From the NCBI GenBank assembly GCA_002633025.1, contig NMRB01000902.1, positions 57,106 through 121,105 on the forward strand: a stretch of DNA of 64,000 nt, given 5' to 3'. Under the pieces are notes generated by a model. That model had not been told where the DNA came from, made no database searches, and worked only from the letters and a program-made list of their open reading frames with translations. The translations under genes and the position numbers were made by a program. Positions 1 through 11,227 of the stretch are shown piece by piece; the stretch's first letter is position 1, and each line of letters starts with the position of its first letter. Origin of the DNA: Notospermus geniculatus. Lineage: Eukaryota; Nemertea; Pilidiophora; Heteronemertea; Lineidae.

Positions 1-59
1 TCCTCTTGCTGGGAAGTGTCACAGTCTTGCAGGCTCAAAACACACATGACTAGACATTC

Positions 60-225
60 ACATAAACCATCTCTGCCAGTTTGGTACTCCTTTATCACCG
101 GGGTGGCTGAGCCATGTGAGGTAAAGAGAATTAGCCAGCAAAGTCTCACGCCTAGTGGGGACCGAACCTGGGACCTTCGGACCACTACACCACAGCGGTT
201 CGTTGGCATTATCTTGGCGTTAACT
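60..225 (-). mobile_element. tRNA-derived SINE fragment
   Basis: Read on the minus strand, the segment has an A-box-like GTGGTGTAGTGG followed by a B-box GGTTCGGTCCC, the internal RNA polymerase III promoter of tRNA-derived SINEs. The body after the B box (GTGAGACTTTGC..., then CTCTTTACC and CACCCCGGTG) resembles the SINE at about 38948-39090, so both appear to belong to one family. It does not look like a functional tRNA gene because no acceptor stem closes around it. Confidence 0.6.
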
Positions 226-624
226 CTGAGGAATGCCGAGTGGCGAGTGCTGAATAATACCGATTAGGAAAAATTATGGCCATGACGGCGAAAATAGCAG
301 ACCGACGATATTAACTTTAAAAAAGAATCCATCAACGTCATCAACAGCGTTGAGAGGATATTGAATCTAAAGCTATAGTAAAACATTATAAAACGTAAAT
401 TTTGACTCTGATGTCGGCAGGTGTGGCACCCGTGGTTTTATAATTTATATACAAAATATTTAAAAAACCGACCCGGCACCGAAAATGTGACCCGGCCGCT
501 TGTGAGAATCAAGGAATTAATTTTATGCAGCCTAGGTTGGAAGTATCATTTTATTCTGCTACCGTTTGGAAAATTCATAGTGGTCTCGCTGTCTTTTGTA
601 TGGAAGGACTGGGTTATACATGTA
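216..624. other. No gene recognised
   Basis: AT-rich stretch without a convincing exon or repeat. The frames that run through it lead into the tandem array that follows and have no independent coding signal. Confidence 0.5.
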
Positions 625-983
625 AGGGGAACTCAAGAAAACGTTACAAAATTACTCAGGGGAACACAAGAAAACGTTACAAAATTACTCAGGGGAACAC
701 AAGAAAACGTTACAAAATCACTCAGGGGAACACAAGAAGACGTTACAAAATCACTCAGGAGAACTCAAGAAAACGTTACAAAATCACTCAGGGGAACACA
801 AGAAGACGTTACAAAATCACTCAGGAGAACTCAAGAAAACGTTACAAAATCACTCAGGGGAACACAAGAGAACGTTACAAAATCACTCAGCGGAACACAA
901 GAAAACGTTACAAAATCACTCAGGGGAACACAAAAAACGTTACGAAATCACTCACGGGAACTCAAGAAAACGTTACAAAATCA
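625..983. repeat. 33-bp tandem array, about 11 units
   Basis: About eleven head-to-tail copies of a 33-bp unit built around AACGTTACAAAATCACTCAG preceded by GGGAACACAAGA. Units differ by a few substitutions and the last ones are shortened. Because 33 is a multiple of three, two plus-strand frames stay open through the array, giving 11-residue repeats of the types GTQENVTKSLR and NTRKRYKITQG. No signal peptide, splice context or domain supports translation, so I call it a minisatellite. The core word recurs in the array at 7168-7552. Confidence 0.85.
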
Positions 984-1543
984 TAACATGATTTTATTGA
1001 CAACATTGCTGACCACTCTTCAATTTCCATTGTGAAGTTTCCAAGCATAGGCCCTACTTTCGCTATTCTCAAAAGGTTGCAGACTGAGGTGAAATGAGAC
1101 AATTTCTTTGTTCAAAAATTCAATTGTCGCGCTGGTAACATTACTAGCTATTGTCACAATGCTTAACCTCGGGCAAGACACGAAATTGTTCAAATCGCCA
1201 AGATCCGAAATTGTTCTAATCGCCAAGTAAAAAAAACTATGGTATCCAGACAGGATGCTGTCTTGGATATTTCAAGTTGTTTGATGAAACTATTATAATA
1301 GGATTAAATTGTACGGTTAGCTTTTAAAAACAGATATGGACCTTTTCCACTTCTTTTCCATTTCTAAACTAGAGGCATTAGGTGTTACCTCAGTCTTTAG
1401 AGTGCACAGTAAACCGTTATTCAGCAAGTTTAGAACATTTGACAGAACATTTCAGAAATACGGCGTTTAGTGTTCAGTGATGACGTCTGAGAGAGATTCC
1501 TTAGCCCCTTCCATTGCCATACAAAAGAGACGGTCACGGTTGA
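984..1543. other. No gene recognised
   Basis: Unique-looking AT-rich sequence between a minisatellite and a foldback element. Short frames on both strands lack coding character. Confidence 0.4.
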
Positions 1544-2001
1544 CCCTTTCGAAAGTCGGCCATTTCGGCGCTGAGGGTAAAAACAAACGGGAAAATGCAT
1601 TGAATTTTGCCAGAAACTGCAGAAATAACTGCCAGAAACGCTTGAAATTTGACAGAAATGTGGTGATGGCCAAAACCATTGAGAAGTGTAAGAAAAAAAT
1701 TGGGTGTCATCGGTAAATTTGTCGAGAAATTGGTGATTTTCTAGATGTACACCTGGACAATAGGTGGATTAACAGACAATTTAAACCTTCTATTGTTCAA
1801 TTGAAGAAAAATGCAGAAATCTTCAAAAAATGATCGATGACACCCAATTTTTTTGACACATTTCTCAATGAATTGGCCCTCATAACATGTCTGCCAAATT
1901 CCAAGCGTTTCTGGCAGTTATTTCTGCAATTCTGGCAAAATTTAATGCATGTTCCAATTTGTTTTTACCCTCGGCGCCGAAATGGCCGACTTTCGAAAGG
2001 G
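1544..2001. mobile_element. Foldback (long inverted repeat) element
   Basis: Arms of roughly 170 bp at about 1544-1711 and 1829-2001 are inverted copies of each other. The outer ends read CCCTTTCGAAAGTCGGCC and its reverse complement, and the inner ends read TTGGGTGTCATCG and its complement. The open frames seen across it on both strands are by-products of the inverted repeat. This is the structure of a non-autonomous foldback DNA transposon. Confidence 0.7.
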
Positions 2002-2191
2002 ACCTATTCCAGAGCTTGGCCTGGGAAGGTTACCAGATTATACACTGTACGCGCCGGTCACCCATCCAAGTACTGACCGCGGTCAAAGTTGCTCAATTAC
2101 CAGCTCAGAGGCCCACGGCGCCAACCACAATGCCACAAAGGAAATCCTCCATGGCCGCCGGGTTAAAGCGGACTATTCACGCCGAGTCAAA

Positions 2192-2678
2192 GGCCTCTTT
2201 TACACTACGCGTTTTCAACCGTGCTCGACCCGGCAAATAAGGTAATAGTGTAAATGGGTTGGCACGGCACAACTGGGCTCGGCACGGCGCTACTTTCATC
2301 CGGGCCGAACCCCCCAACAGGAGGTGGGTTCGACCCGGACGGCCCGGGTCGAGCACGGTTCCGATGGAAAACTGCACAGTGTAAACACGCTACTGGGCTC
2401 GGCCCACTTGAATGACTCGCCTTTAGTGAAGTGCGCATGCTCATTTATCGGCCTTGAACTCAATACGTCATTGCCGCGAATGATCATGGGCGTAGCCATA
2501 TTGAAAATGACAGAGATTTCCTACCTCCACAGAAAGGAGAGCCGGCGATTCAGATATTGGCACGGTTTTCATGGTGCAGTGTAAATGGGGTAAAATGCTC
2601 TTTCTGAGGCGGGCCTGGCCCGGGTCGAGCACGGCACGGTTCATCCGGGCCAAAATTCTGCGTAGTGTAAAAGTGGCT
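2192..2678. mobile_element. Short terminal-inverted-repeat element (GTGTAAA type)
   Basis: The ends are imperfect inverted repeats sharing CTTTTACACTACGC. The interior holds further GC-rich inverted words built from GGGCTCGGC, GGCACGG and CCCGGGTCGAGCACGG, so that much of the element could fold on itself. No transposase frame is visible. Confidence 0.55.
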
Positions 2679-3373
2679 ATAGATTCCACAGAACAGTGCT
2701 TTTACACCCAGTAATGCTGATGCTTTGGCCCGCTAATCTGTTTGACATTATTGAGTAATAAACAAATTTCAAATCAATTTTTGGTTCACTTTGGACAGAC
2801 GCGAACAATCCGCTTTAAGCCTTGTCATACAACAGCTACAGTTCAAAGCTCACTGTACTTGGACATACCGGTATTCATTTGATATTCAACGAGGAAAAGA
2901 CAAAATCATTAAGCAAAGAGAAACCGTAAAAACCCAAACTGATTTTCAGCAGAACAAACACGGAAGACTTCATCATAAATAAAGTAAACCAACACATCGA
3001 TTAGTTTAAAATCTAGGCCCCATATACAATATGTTATTACTTCAATAAAGTGGATGTTAGCACGACATAAAACCATATAATATGACGAGGTTATCTTTAG
3101 TAGGAAAGCCTGAAGCAATTCGACGATATTGTTCGAAATGTTGGGACAGAATTTTGTAGAACTTTACCTAAGGTTTTGTTTTATTGATAGGCGAATTTGT
3201 ACGTATCTTTGAATTTGAAGCCACAAACCAAATTTCCAATGATTATATAACGATGTATTTTGTTGGAAGTGGTGTAATACGATGTTCTGCATGGAACGTA
3301 ATCACTCTCTGAATATGTACAGCGAATCTCGTAAAGGAATAAACAATGGCGACACGGAACAAGGGAATGCATT
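2679..3373. other. No gene recognised
   Basis: AT-rich sequence with only short, unsupported frames. Confidence 0.4.
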
Positions 3374-3585
3374 TAAGGGTTATGTAAAGTTACTCCAAAT
3401 CTCGATTTTTATGACGCAAAAAATCTGGCTAACTGCACACAAAAAATGGGAAAACAAGGCTCGGGGGCCCTCGGGAACCGTCATAAGAAGGTGCCCCGAG
3501 CATTATTTTCTCAATTCAGTGTGCAGTTAGTCAGGTTTTTTGCGTCAAAAATTCGATATTTCGAGTTACTTTTCATAACCCTTAA
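3374..3585 (+). mobile_element. MITE-like inverted-repeat element, copy 1
   Basis: Imperfect palindrome running from TTAAGGGTTATG to CATAACCCTTAA. The arms contain TTTGACGCAAAAAA and AACTGCACAC, and the centre reads GGCTCGGGGGCCCTCGG. A second copy in the opposite orientation lies at 15099-15309, which establishes it as a dispersed element. Confidence 0.75.
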
Positions 3586-3922
3586 AGGGAGACTCCACTC
3601 ATTGTAAACTTTATTTGAATTTTTATCAATCCATGGAGACTATTGCCACGAGAGGTGATGTCACTAGTGTCTATAGGCTGAAGGCCTTTGTTGTAGTGAA
3701 TGACCTAATACTGTGACTGCCTTGGCCTATTGGTTGTGCCTTCATCAATATGCACTGAACGCACATTTGCTGTGCAATGGTCCCCTTGAGATGCAATAAA
3801 AATGCTTAAAATGATGAGTTTGCTGATTAAAAAAATATGACATGTTGCAGATATCAATGAATTTGAATGAAAACAATATTTCAAAAATCCAAAATTTTAC
3901 ACAATGAGTGGAGTCGCCCTTA
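3585..3922. mobile_element. TIR element with GGGAGACTCCACTCATTGT ends
   Basis: Begins AGGGAGACTCCACTCATTGT and ends with the near reverse complement ACAATGAGTGGAGTCGCCCT. The interior is AT-rich and has no coding capacity. It abuts the elements on both sides, sharing TTAAAGGG at each junction. Confidence 0.7.
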
Positions 3923-4303
3923 AAGGGACTAGGAAAATTTTTTCAAGCTTCGGTTATTACAAAATGCTAGACTTTCATGATAAATTCCCACCGTCAATTC
4001 ACTTTTTCAATTAACTGTTAATTACTGGCACCCAGACAAATCAGTCATCACCACACCATGGAGCATTCACCACGTCACTGGGAACCTAATCAACATAATA
4101 AAGTACAACCTCGCTCCATACAAAACATACAGCGAGAGGTTCCCAGTGACGTGGTGAATTCTCCATGGTGTGGTGGTGACTGATTTGTCTGCGTGCCAGT
4201 AATTAACCTTTAATTGAAAACGTGAATTGACGGTGGGAATTTATCATGAAAGACTAGCATTTTGTAATAACCGAAGCTTGAAAAAATTTTCCTAGTCCCT
4301 TTA
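3921..4303. mobile_element. Foldback element with about 170-bp arms
   Basis: Near-perfect inverted repeat from AAAGGGACTAGGAAAATTTT to AAAATTTTCCTAGTCCCTTT. The arms (about 3921-4090 and 4138-4303) match almost base for base and leave a short loop. It is non-coding and is the third consecutive inverted-repeat element in this cluster. Confidence 0.85.
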
Positions 4304-5600
4304 AAACTTTACAGAATGTAATCAGACTGTAAGCCGAATCAGTAATCATCAAATCATCGTAGGGTATCAAAATATGTCACTTTCATTATAACGAACAGAA
4401 TTTCAGAACAAATGTGCACTTTTACACACTTTTGTCACGGACTACAGTTCGACCAGTGGAAGAAGCAAGTCGCCAAAAGTAATCCTGTTTATTCAGTTTG
4501 ACCTGTGTCAACAGACGCTGGGTACCCTACCAACCTGTCTTAAGCAAATAATCCAAAATCCACTAAGCCCCAGTTCAAACCTCAGACCACAGGACTGACA
4601 ATACCTCGAGGAACCATTTAGCATTTTCACCTTGAATGTGGACGTTTCCATATCGTCTGTATAATGGTCTGCCGTTTGGTGATGAAAAATAATGATTTTA
4701 TATTTCGAAAAAAAATCCTACTAGAAAAGGTCATTAAATGCAACATTTCATCTTTCTTATGCTACATGTATATCTCAATAGGCTCAACCCAAAATCCAAT
4801 TGACTGAATCTCAAATTTTAATTCCGTCAATTAAAAATATCGGTCAAATATAAAACTACATGAGAATAGCTTGATACACGTACATGTAAAAGTCAATTTC
4901 TAGAGAGAATTCGAACAGAGGGTTCTTGTCGTCCTACACTATAATTTTTAAATCCAGAAATTCAAATAATTTTTTTGAGAATGGCCTAATTAAAATGAAC
5001 AAAGCCCAACCGAAACTTCCTAGAAAGTAAATATCAACTTGAACTGAACAATTAGAATGGTTTAATCTACTCTTAACTTGGATATTCAATAGTAGTAATA
5101 ATTAATAAGACTAAGTGGAAAGCAATTGTCCTCTTAATACGTAATGCCCAAAGGTTTGTTCAGAATTTCAAATGTTTGCTTCAGAGATGTATCAAGTTGC
5201 TAATGCCTTCATGATCAATGACGATTAAATTGAAATATTTTAATCTTTAATTAGGGATTTATCTTGGAGCAGGCGGCTATAACATCATTGGAATTGACAA
5301 CATTTTACTTACATGGAGATCTGCTCCTGTTGGCTCCAGGCAAAAGCTCGCCATACTGCTTTGTCTAGCAAGCTATACAAGCGAACTGGTCACGCCAGTC
5401 AAGGTGTGAATAGAGAATCATAAACGCCGCCATTTTGAATCAATTACAGCACTCGCATCGAGGATTTATTGACTAATCAGAACATATTTGCGCAACTGAA
5501 GTGGCTTCGCTGCCTTCGAATAGCATTACAACACGTTCAACTGCAAATCTAGGCAATTCCGCTAAAATACAAAATTTGTAATTTTGAAATTGTGAAATTC
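4304..5600. other. No gene recognised
   Basis: AT-rich sequence without a convincing exon, repeat array or RNA gene. Confidence 0.4.
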
Positions 5601-5603
5601 GTG

Positions 5604-6150
5604 CAATCTGAAGAGGTCGCCACCTTCGTTCCTCGGCTCAGACCTCTGAAAACGGCTAAACCCAGCACAAAGATTCTTGTGCTCATCAATTTTACAAACT
5701 CTTTTGATAAAGTAGGGCTACTGTAATCGTATACAAATACTGTTCCAGTATTTGTAAAAATACTACTACCGGTATTTTTAACGTTCGGTTGCCAATGGGT
5801 ATTCAATGTTTTAAGGAACAAAGTACGAACTCTTTCGAATCCCTACGCAATCGCTTATGCATCGGTCAGAAATTCATCCGCCTTGAACAATGCATTACAC
5901 TTTGCTAAAGTAGTACCGGTGTGACAGGGATCAATGTCCCCCTGGAATCAAAGTCCGGTTTTATTGTTCAGCGAGGGATTAGAATATATGGCTAGAGAGA
6001 CCATGGCCATTTGAATATACCCTTACAATAGCGGGCTATTGTTTGGCGGACTTGCATTCCTACATGTAGGACGTTGATTCCTGTGACACCTGTCTAGGCA
6101 TTTCCAGAGTTTAACGTGGCAATGTTGAACTCTGGGTACGAGATTGCAAT
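5604..6150 (+). repeat. Dispersed repeat also present in intron 4 of the coiled-coil gene
   Basis: Contains GAAGAGGTCGCCACC, AGCACAAAGATTCTTGTGCTC, TCTTTCGAATCCCTACGC and later TGAACTCTGGGTACGAGATT. The same blocks occur in inverse orientation and order at 51025-51372. This copy has extra sequence after about 5905, including an inserted stretch with ACCGGTGTGACAGGGATC. Confidence 0.6.
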
Positions 6151-7167
6151 TCGTGGGCCACGAAATTATTCTTAGTGTCATTTTTTACTGCCACGACTAA
6201 TTCCCTTTAATGAAAATAAAATAAATAAACTTCTAGATTTAATGAATATCGACAAGGAAGAAAAAAATCGAAATTGATATTTCGATAATAACACTCTTTA
6301 TTTTTATGATAATCGAAATTAATGTTTTTATTGACCGCTGGACTTAGATGGATTCACAACATGGCCTTATAATGTCACTTCATGATTACATAGTTTTATA
6401 TTACATTAAAGTACATAATGAAAGGGTGGCGTTTGAAAAAAGCACTCCAGGGACAAGATAGCTATAAGCAAGATGTAAAAAAGCCTATTAGCAACAAAAA
6501 GGTAAAGTGATTTTTGAAATGGAAGAAATTGATTTTCTAATTTCCATGAAATATTTATACACTTTTATCCAATAATTTAGGGAAAAAAGAAAGTTATCTA
6601 GAAAATACTACACCTAGTTAACCGCGCAAACAGGCTAATAATAGAGGATGGAAACATTTATTGTAAAACTTGTATTGATTTTGTTAATGTTGAGGTCCCT
6701 GGCAGATGGAAACTCTAATGGAGACAAGGAACAGAGTAAAAATACAGAGAAACGTGTGACATCCACGTATACTCTGTTTATTAAGTTAAAGCGAACTGGT
6801 GGTGCCAGAGTCAAGGGGCCGTATTCAAAAAGGGTGTTTAGCCTAATCAGCGTACAAATTCTGTGTGATTTTTGACTGCCCCGACTATTCCCTTTAATAG
6901 TCATTACGTGCATTATTGCTATTTTGAACATCAGCAGTGACACCTCGCGGACGGAGTCACAACAGGCCATTACGTGTATTACTGCTATTTTGACAAGCAC
7001 AAAAGGAAATAGTTTCGTGAGGCAGAAAAATAATCCCAAATTTGTTAAAACGAAAATCTTTCAAATGTCGATTAAATCCTTGGTGATAAAGTCACAGTTA
7101 CTCCAGCCCTAAATGCCAGCTATATTTGCTCAAAACGATCAAAACTCCAGAACTATTCTCATCACAA
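6151..7167. other. No gene recognised
   Basis: AT-rich sequence. Blocks around 6160-6210 and 6855-6900 resemble each other (TTTTTACTGCC or TTTTGACTGCC followed by CCCTTTAAT), suggesting an old repeat. The open frames at 6635-7039 and 6648-6875 are unsupported. Confidence 0.4.
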
Positions 7168-7552
7168 CGTTACAAAATCTCTCCAGTGGTGAGATTTTGT
7201 AACGTAATACAAAATCACTCCAGTGGCGAGATTTTGTAACGTTACAAAATCTCTCCAGTGGTGAGATTTTGTAACATTATTTTTAGCAATGAGAGACTTT
7301 GTTACGTTGCAAAATCTCTCCAGTGGTGAGATTTTGTAACGTTACAAAATCTCTCCAGTGGTGAGATTTTGTAACATTATTTTTCAGCAATGACAGATTT
7401 TGTTACGTTACAAAATCTCTCCAGTGGTGAGATTTTGTAACATTATTTTTCAGCAATGAGAGATTTTGTTACGTTACAGAGAGATTTTGTAACATTATTT
7501 TTTCAGCAATGAGAGATTTTGTAACGTTATCAAATCTCTCCAGTTGTGAGAT
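7168..7552. repeat. Palindromic tandem array
   Basis: Repeated copies of a perfect palindromic unit in which GTTACAAAATCTCTCCAG is followed by TGGTGAGATTTTGTAAC. The units are separated by spacers of the type ATTATTTTTCAGCAATGAGAG. Each unit could form a long hairpin. The arm word ACGTTACAAAATC is shared with the unrelated-looking 33-bp array at 625-983. Confidence 0.85.
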
Positions 7553-7780
7553 CTTGAAGGTCAGAGGCAAGGTCAAGGTCAAACAATTCTAAAGTGCAAA
7601 TCTGCTCAGAATTTCAGGAGAAAACTACATGTAATTAGAAGACTGAATTAACCATCTCCTATAAGTTTAATCAAGTATATGCCTGTTCCAGTTACGCAAT
7701 ACTTCTCAAGGTCAGAGGCCAAGGTCACAGTAAATTAGCTCTAGAGTAGTAAACTTCTCATCGGAAACCATTGACATCGC

Positions 7781-8745
7781 TCCGATGTCCTTTTCTTGTT
7801 TGTTTTTTAATCGCAGAATGATGTTCCACTCGTAAAATCCTTTAATTCCATCTATGCGAAGTGAAATGATATTTTTATTCACACAGCAGTTTGATATTTA
7901 TAGGGCCCACAGAAATAATGTGTTTTTTTTTAAATTGGGAGCTTTGTTGCTTCAATAGAACTAGTCTCATCACAGTTTTTTTTTAAATTTTTGTTTGTTT
8001 TTTAATTGCAGAATGATGATCCACTCGTAAAATCCTTTAATTCCATCTATGCGAAGGGTGAAATGATATTTTTATTCACAGCAGTTTGATATTTATAGGG
8101 CCCACAGAAATACATGTAATGTGTTTTTTTAAATTGGGAGCTTTATGGGAGCTTTATTGCTCCAATAGAACAATTCTCATCAGTTTTTTTAAATTTTTGT
8201 TTGTTTTTTAATCGCAGAATGATGATCCACTCGTAAAATCCTTTAATTCCATCTATGCGAAGTGAAATGATATTTTTATTCACAGCAGTTTGATATTTAT
8301 AGGGCCCACAGAAATAATGTGTTTTTTTAAATTGGGAGCTTTGTTGCTTCAATAGAACTAGTCTCATCACAGTTTTTTTTAAATTTTTGTTTGTTTTTTA
8401 ATCGCAGTATGATGATCCACTCGTAAAAACCTTCAATTCGATCTAATGTGCGAAATGAAATGATATTTTCATTCAGCAGTTTGATATTTATAGGGCCCAC
8501 AGAATTATGTGTTTTTTTAAATGGGGACTTTATTGCTCCAATAGAATTATTCTGATCACAGTTTTTAAAATTTTTTGTTTGTTTTTTAATCGCAGAATGA
8601 TGTTCCACTCGTAAAAACCTTCAATTCCATCTAGTGTTCGAGGTGAAGTGATATTTTTATTCTGCAGTTTGATATCTTATAGGGCCCACAGAAATAATGT
8701 TTTTTTTTAAATTGGGGGCTTTATTGCTCGAATAGGAATTATCAT
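7781..8745. repeat. About 195-bp tandem array, five units
   Basis: Five head-to-tail copies. Each begins with TTTGTTTGTTTTTTAATCGC then AGAATGATG, and contains CCACTCGTAAAA, TTTGATATTTATAGGGCCCA and TTTTAAATTGGGAGC. Units vary by small indels. The frames found on the minus strand here are repeat artefacts. Every unit starts with a polypyrimidine tract plus CAG that resembles a 3' splice site. Confidence 0.85.
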
Positions 8746-8767
8746 TATGAAATAACTGTTTTTGCAG

Positions 8768-8959
8768 GGTACAAGTGATAAACAAGTTTTGGAAATGTCT
8801 TTAGGAACTCATAAACTTGCAAAATCTTTGCCAAACATTTTCACCTGTTCATTACAGATATCAGAGACAACTTCTCCTCTGAAAATACCTCGTGGATCGT
8901 GTCATTTGCAGATTATTCACCAACTATTGAGAGAAATAAATGCTATCTTCAATAGTTAG
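8768..8959 (+). CDS. Possible terminal coding exon of an unknown gene
   Basis: A pyrimidine-rich tract ending TTTTTGCAG precedes a 63-codon open stretch ending in TAG. It encodes a neutral sequence beginning GTSDKQVLEMSLGTHKLAK and ending LLREINAIFNS. Composition and codon use look more coding-like than the neighbouring repeats. No upstream partner exon could be joined, there is no recognisable domain, and the preceding tandem array imitates splice acceptors, so this may be chance. If real, it enters in phase 0. Confidence 0.3.
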   Translation, partial: GTSDKQVLEMSLGTHKLAKSLPNIFTCSLQISETTSPLKIPRGSCHLQIIHQLLREINAIFNS

Positions 8960-9269
8960 TTGTAAATCCAGGCTCGTATCATGTCTTGCCTTGGAAAACA
9001 GACACTTTTTTCTGACAAGATGGATCTATTATCCACCAACTTTCTTGCCTCGATCTAGCTTTAGCTAGTTTTGGTTGAAAGGAATAAAACAGAGCCAAAT
9101 TTGCTCATAAATAGTGTGGATAGTCACAGGAAAGTCTGTCTAACATAAATACATGATCTATGGGCAACTGGGAATGTTTACTTCCGTTAGAGGCCGCCTG
9201 TTAGCGACCCTGGAACGTCACAAATTTGACGTCACAGACGTGGCTGCAATAATTCTTCTCTGTGATGTC

Positions 9270-9630
9270 TAGACTGTTACCCGGGGACTGGTACCCTCCG
9301 GTCCTAACAATTTTACATCAGACTTTTGCATATGTTGGGACCGGTCCTGCCTGTCGCTTTCGTGAATCTGATTGGCCGGTGCTGGAGCAGGTGAAAGGTA
9401 TAGGAACTATTATATTGGTACCTTTCTATTTTTAACACCTTCGTGACTGGTGGATTTCCTGGGTCAAATGGACGTCACCTTCTATCTGCATTCCGGTACG
9501 TCAGTCGTATTTACATAAAATTTCCAAGTGACGTCACTGGCAGAACTCCTCCAAAAATGGCGGCCAATACTGGTCGTAAAACAAGCCACGACTGCTGCGC
9601 GCAGGTTGGTAGGATCAGGTACTAGTCTAT
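9270..9630 (+). mobile_element. Dispersed repeat carrying ATGGCGGCC, intact copy
   Basis: Runs from ACCCGGGGACTGGTACCCTC to GGTAGGATCAGGTACTAGT. It contains CTGATTGGCCGGTGCTGG, TGACGTCACTGGCAGAA and AAAATGGCGGCCAATACTGG. The ends are short inverted repeats around GACTGGTACC and AGGTACTAGT. A second, interrupted copy lies at 11228-12152. Confidence 0.65.
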
Positions 9631-9659
9631 GTGATGTCAAATTCCATGACGTTGTAGGA

Positions 9660-11226
9660 CCGCTAAATGGTGGTGGCCTCTAACGGCAGAAAAGTCTCCC
9701 ATTGGATTATCCACAGTTTTTACCTTTAGTCACTGAGAAGGAGTAAGCTATATAACAAGTCTGATATTAAATACGAGTTTATTGGAAGTCTTAAGCACCC
9801 TTTTCAATCAGGTTTGGATGAAGTCTATAAATGTTACTCCAATTTTTAGCGCCGTAAGCATTAAAAACGATATTTCAACACGTTTTGATTTTCACATTTC
9901 AATTTGACAGTGTTTAATACTCAGCATGATATTTTTACCGAGGCCAACTGATGTAAAAACTCTAATATTTACATATTGAAGGAAGAAATCTAATGTACCA
10001 TTCTAATCTCCTGTTTTTGTTGAATTTCGAAATTTGCCTAAAATATTTTGCTTTGTTGTCTTTCATTATTCTTTTATTCTGACTAAATGCGTAGCAGCCT
10101 CCAGTAATTGAATCGTTTTAAATCTTTTGTTGGAAGTAAAAGCAAATAAACGCTCTACAATGCAAATTAAACATGTCACAATGAAGCGACGAAATTACAC
10201 ATTTGAGGAAATTGGCCATTTATATAATAGACGAGGTGGTATTGTAAATTGTTGTAGTGTATTTTATTATGATATGAACAATCAGGTCTTTTGAAAGCAT
10301 TAAAAAACGGAGAGAGCCTACGTATGTCATGTACAGGCATTGCCAAAGTTTATGTACACCTGATATCTTGAACATTTCAAATACTACCGCACCAATTTTG
10401 ATAAGGTTTGTTGCATATGAAAGGAAAACTTGTTGGTCATATTTCTGCATCAAAATTTTGGAAATTTCGAGATATCAGAATTATGTAATAGCTCATCAGA
10501 AAAAACCTCAAAAATCAACATTTTTATTTCATAATTTTATTTTTATTTATATAATACATGTAGTTCTGATAGAATGGAACTTTCTGAGGATTTGGCCTCC
10601 TTTGTTTCATCAAAATATTGCGAGTGGTTGCTGAGATATTTGAGATTATCACTTTTTTGATAATTTGAGATTGGTGCACTAGGTACAAATTCTTGAACTG
10701 CTAGTGTTGACTTAATATAATATGCAATGCACTTTCTTACTTTGAATTACCGATAGGCCCTGTACAAGAAGATAATTATTAAATTCAAATATCTAGGTTT
10801 CACTAATTTAGTGCATAAGTTAGTGTCATTAATAACATATACTTTAAGTGGAATTCATCGTGCAAAAATATCATATTATAATACACCGAATCGTGTCTCG
10901 ACACGCAATTCAATATCTTCACCCAATAGGTACCAACAAACATTACACAGGCGTTCGATATCATTTCAATGAATCTGAAACCTAGATTTTGTCATAGAAA
11001 TCTGTAATTGTTATTTCATTTGCGTGCATTATTCGAGTGAAAAGATTAACTAAACATACTAAATATAGAATCGTTTTTAAAAAGTCTTATTATTTAAAAA
11101 TGATTTGCTAAATAGAGCGATATTATTTTCATATCCTCCATGTTTTCATTTGTATGAATAATGTATGATGTTGAGCTTTCTCCTGTACTGAAAAACAAAA
11201 CTTAAATTTATTAAATTTCGACCGCA
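9660..11226. other. No gene recognised
   Basis: Long AT-rich stretch without a supportable exon, array or RNA gene. Confidence 0.4.
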
Positions 11227-11227
11227 G

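Noticed and set aside
625-983. CRISPR-like array
   Set aside because: The repeats are contiguous without unique spacers, and the DNA is eukaryotic.
421-1035. Long plus-strand frame with NVTKSLRGTQE repeats
   Set aside because: It follows the 33-bp minisatellite and stays open only because the unit is a multiple of three; no ATG with context, no domain.
2324-2584. Opposed frames at 2177-2689
   Set aside because: They lie inside the GTGTAAA TIR element and reflect its internal inverted repeats.
8143-8608. Two minus-strand frames with similar KNKQKFKK sequences
   Set aside because: They are translations of successive units of the 195-bp tandem array.
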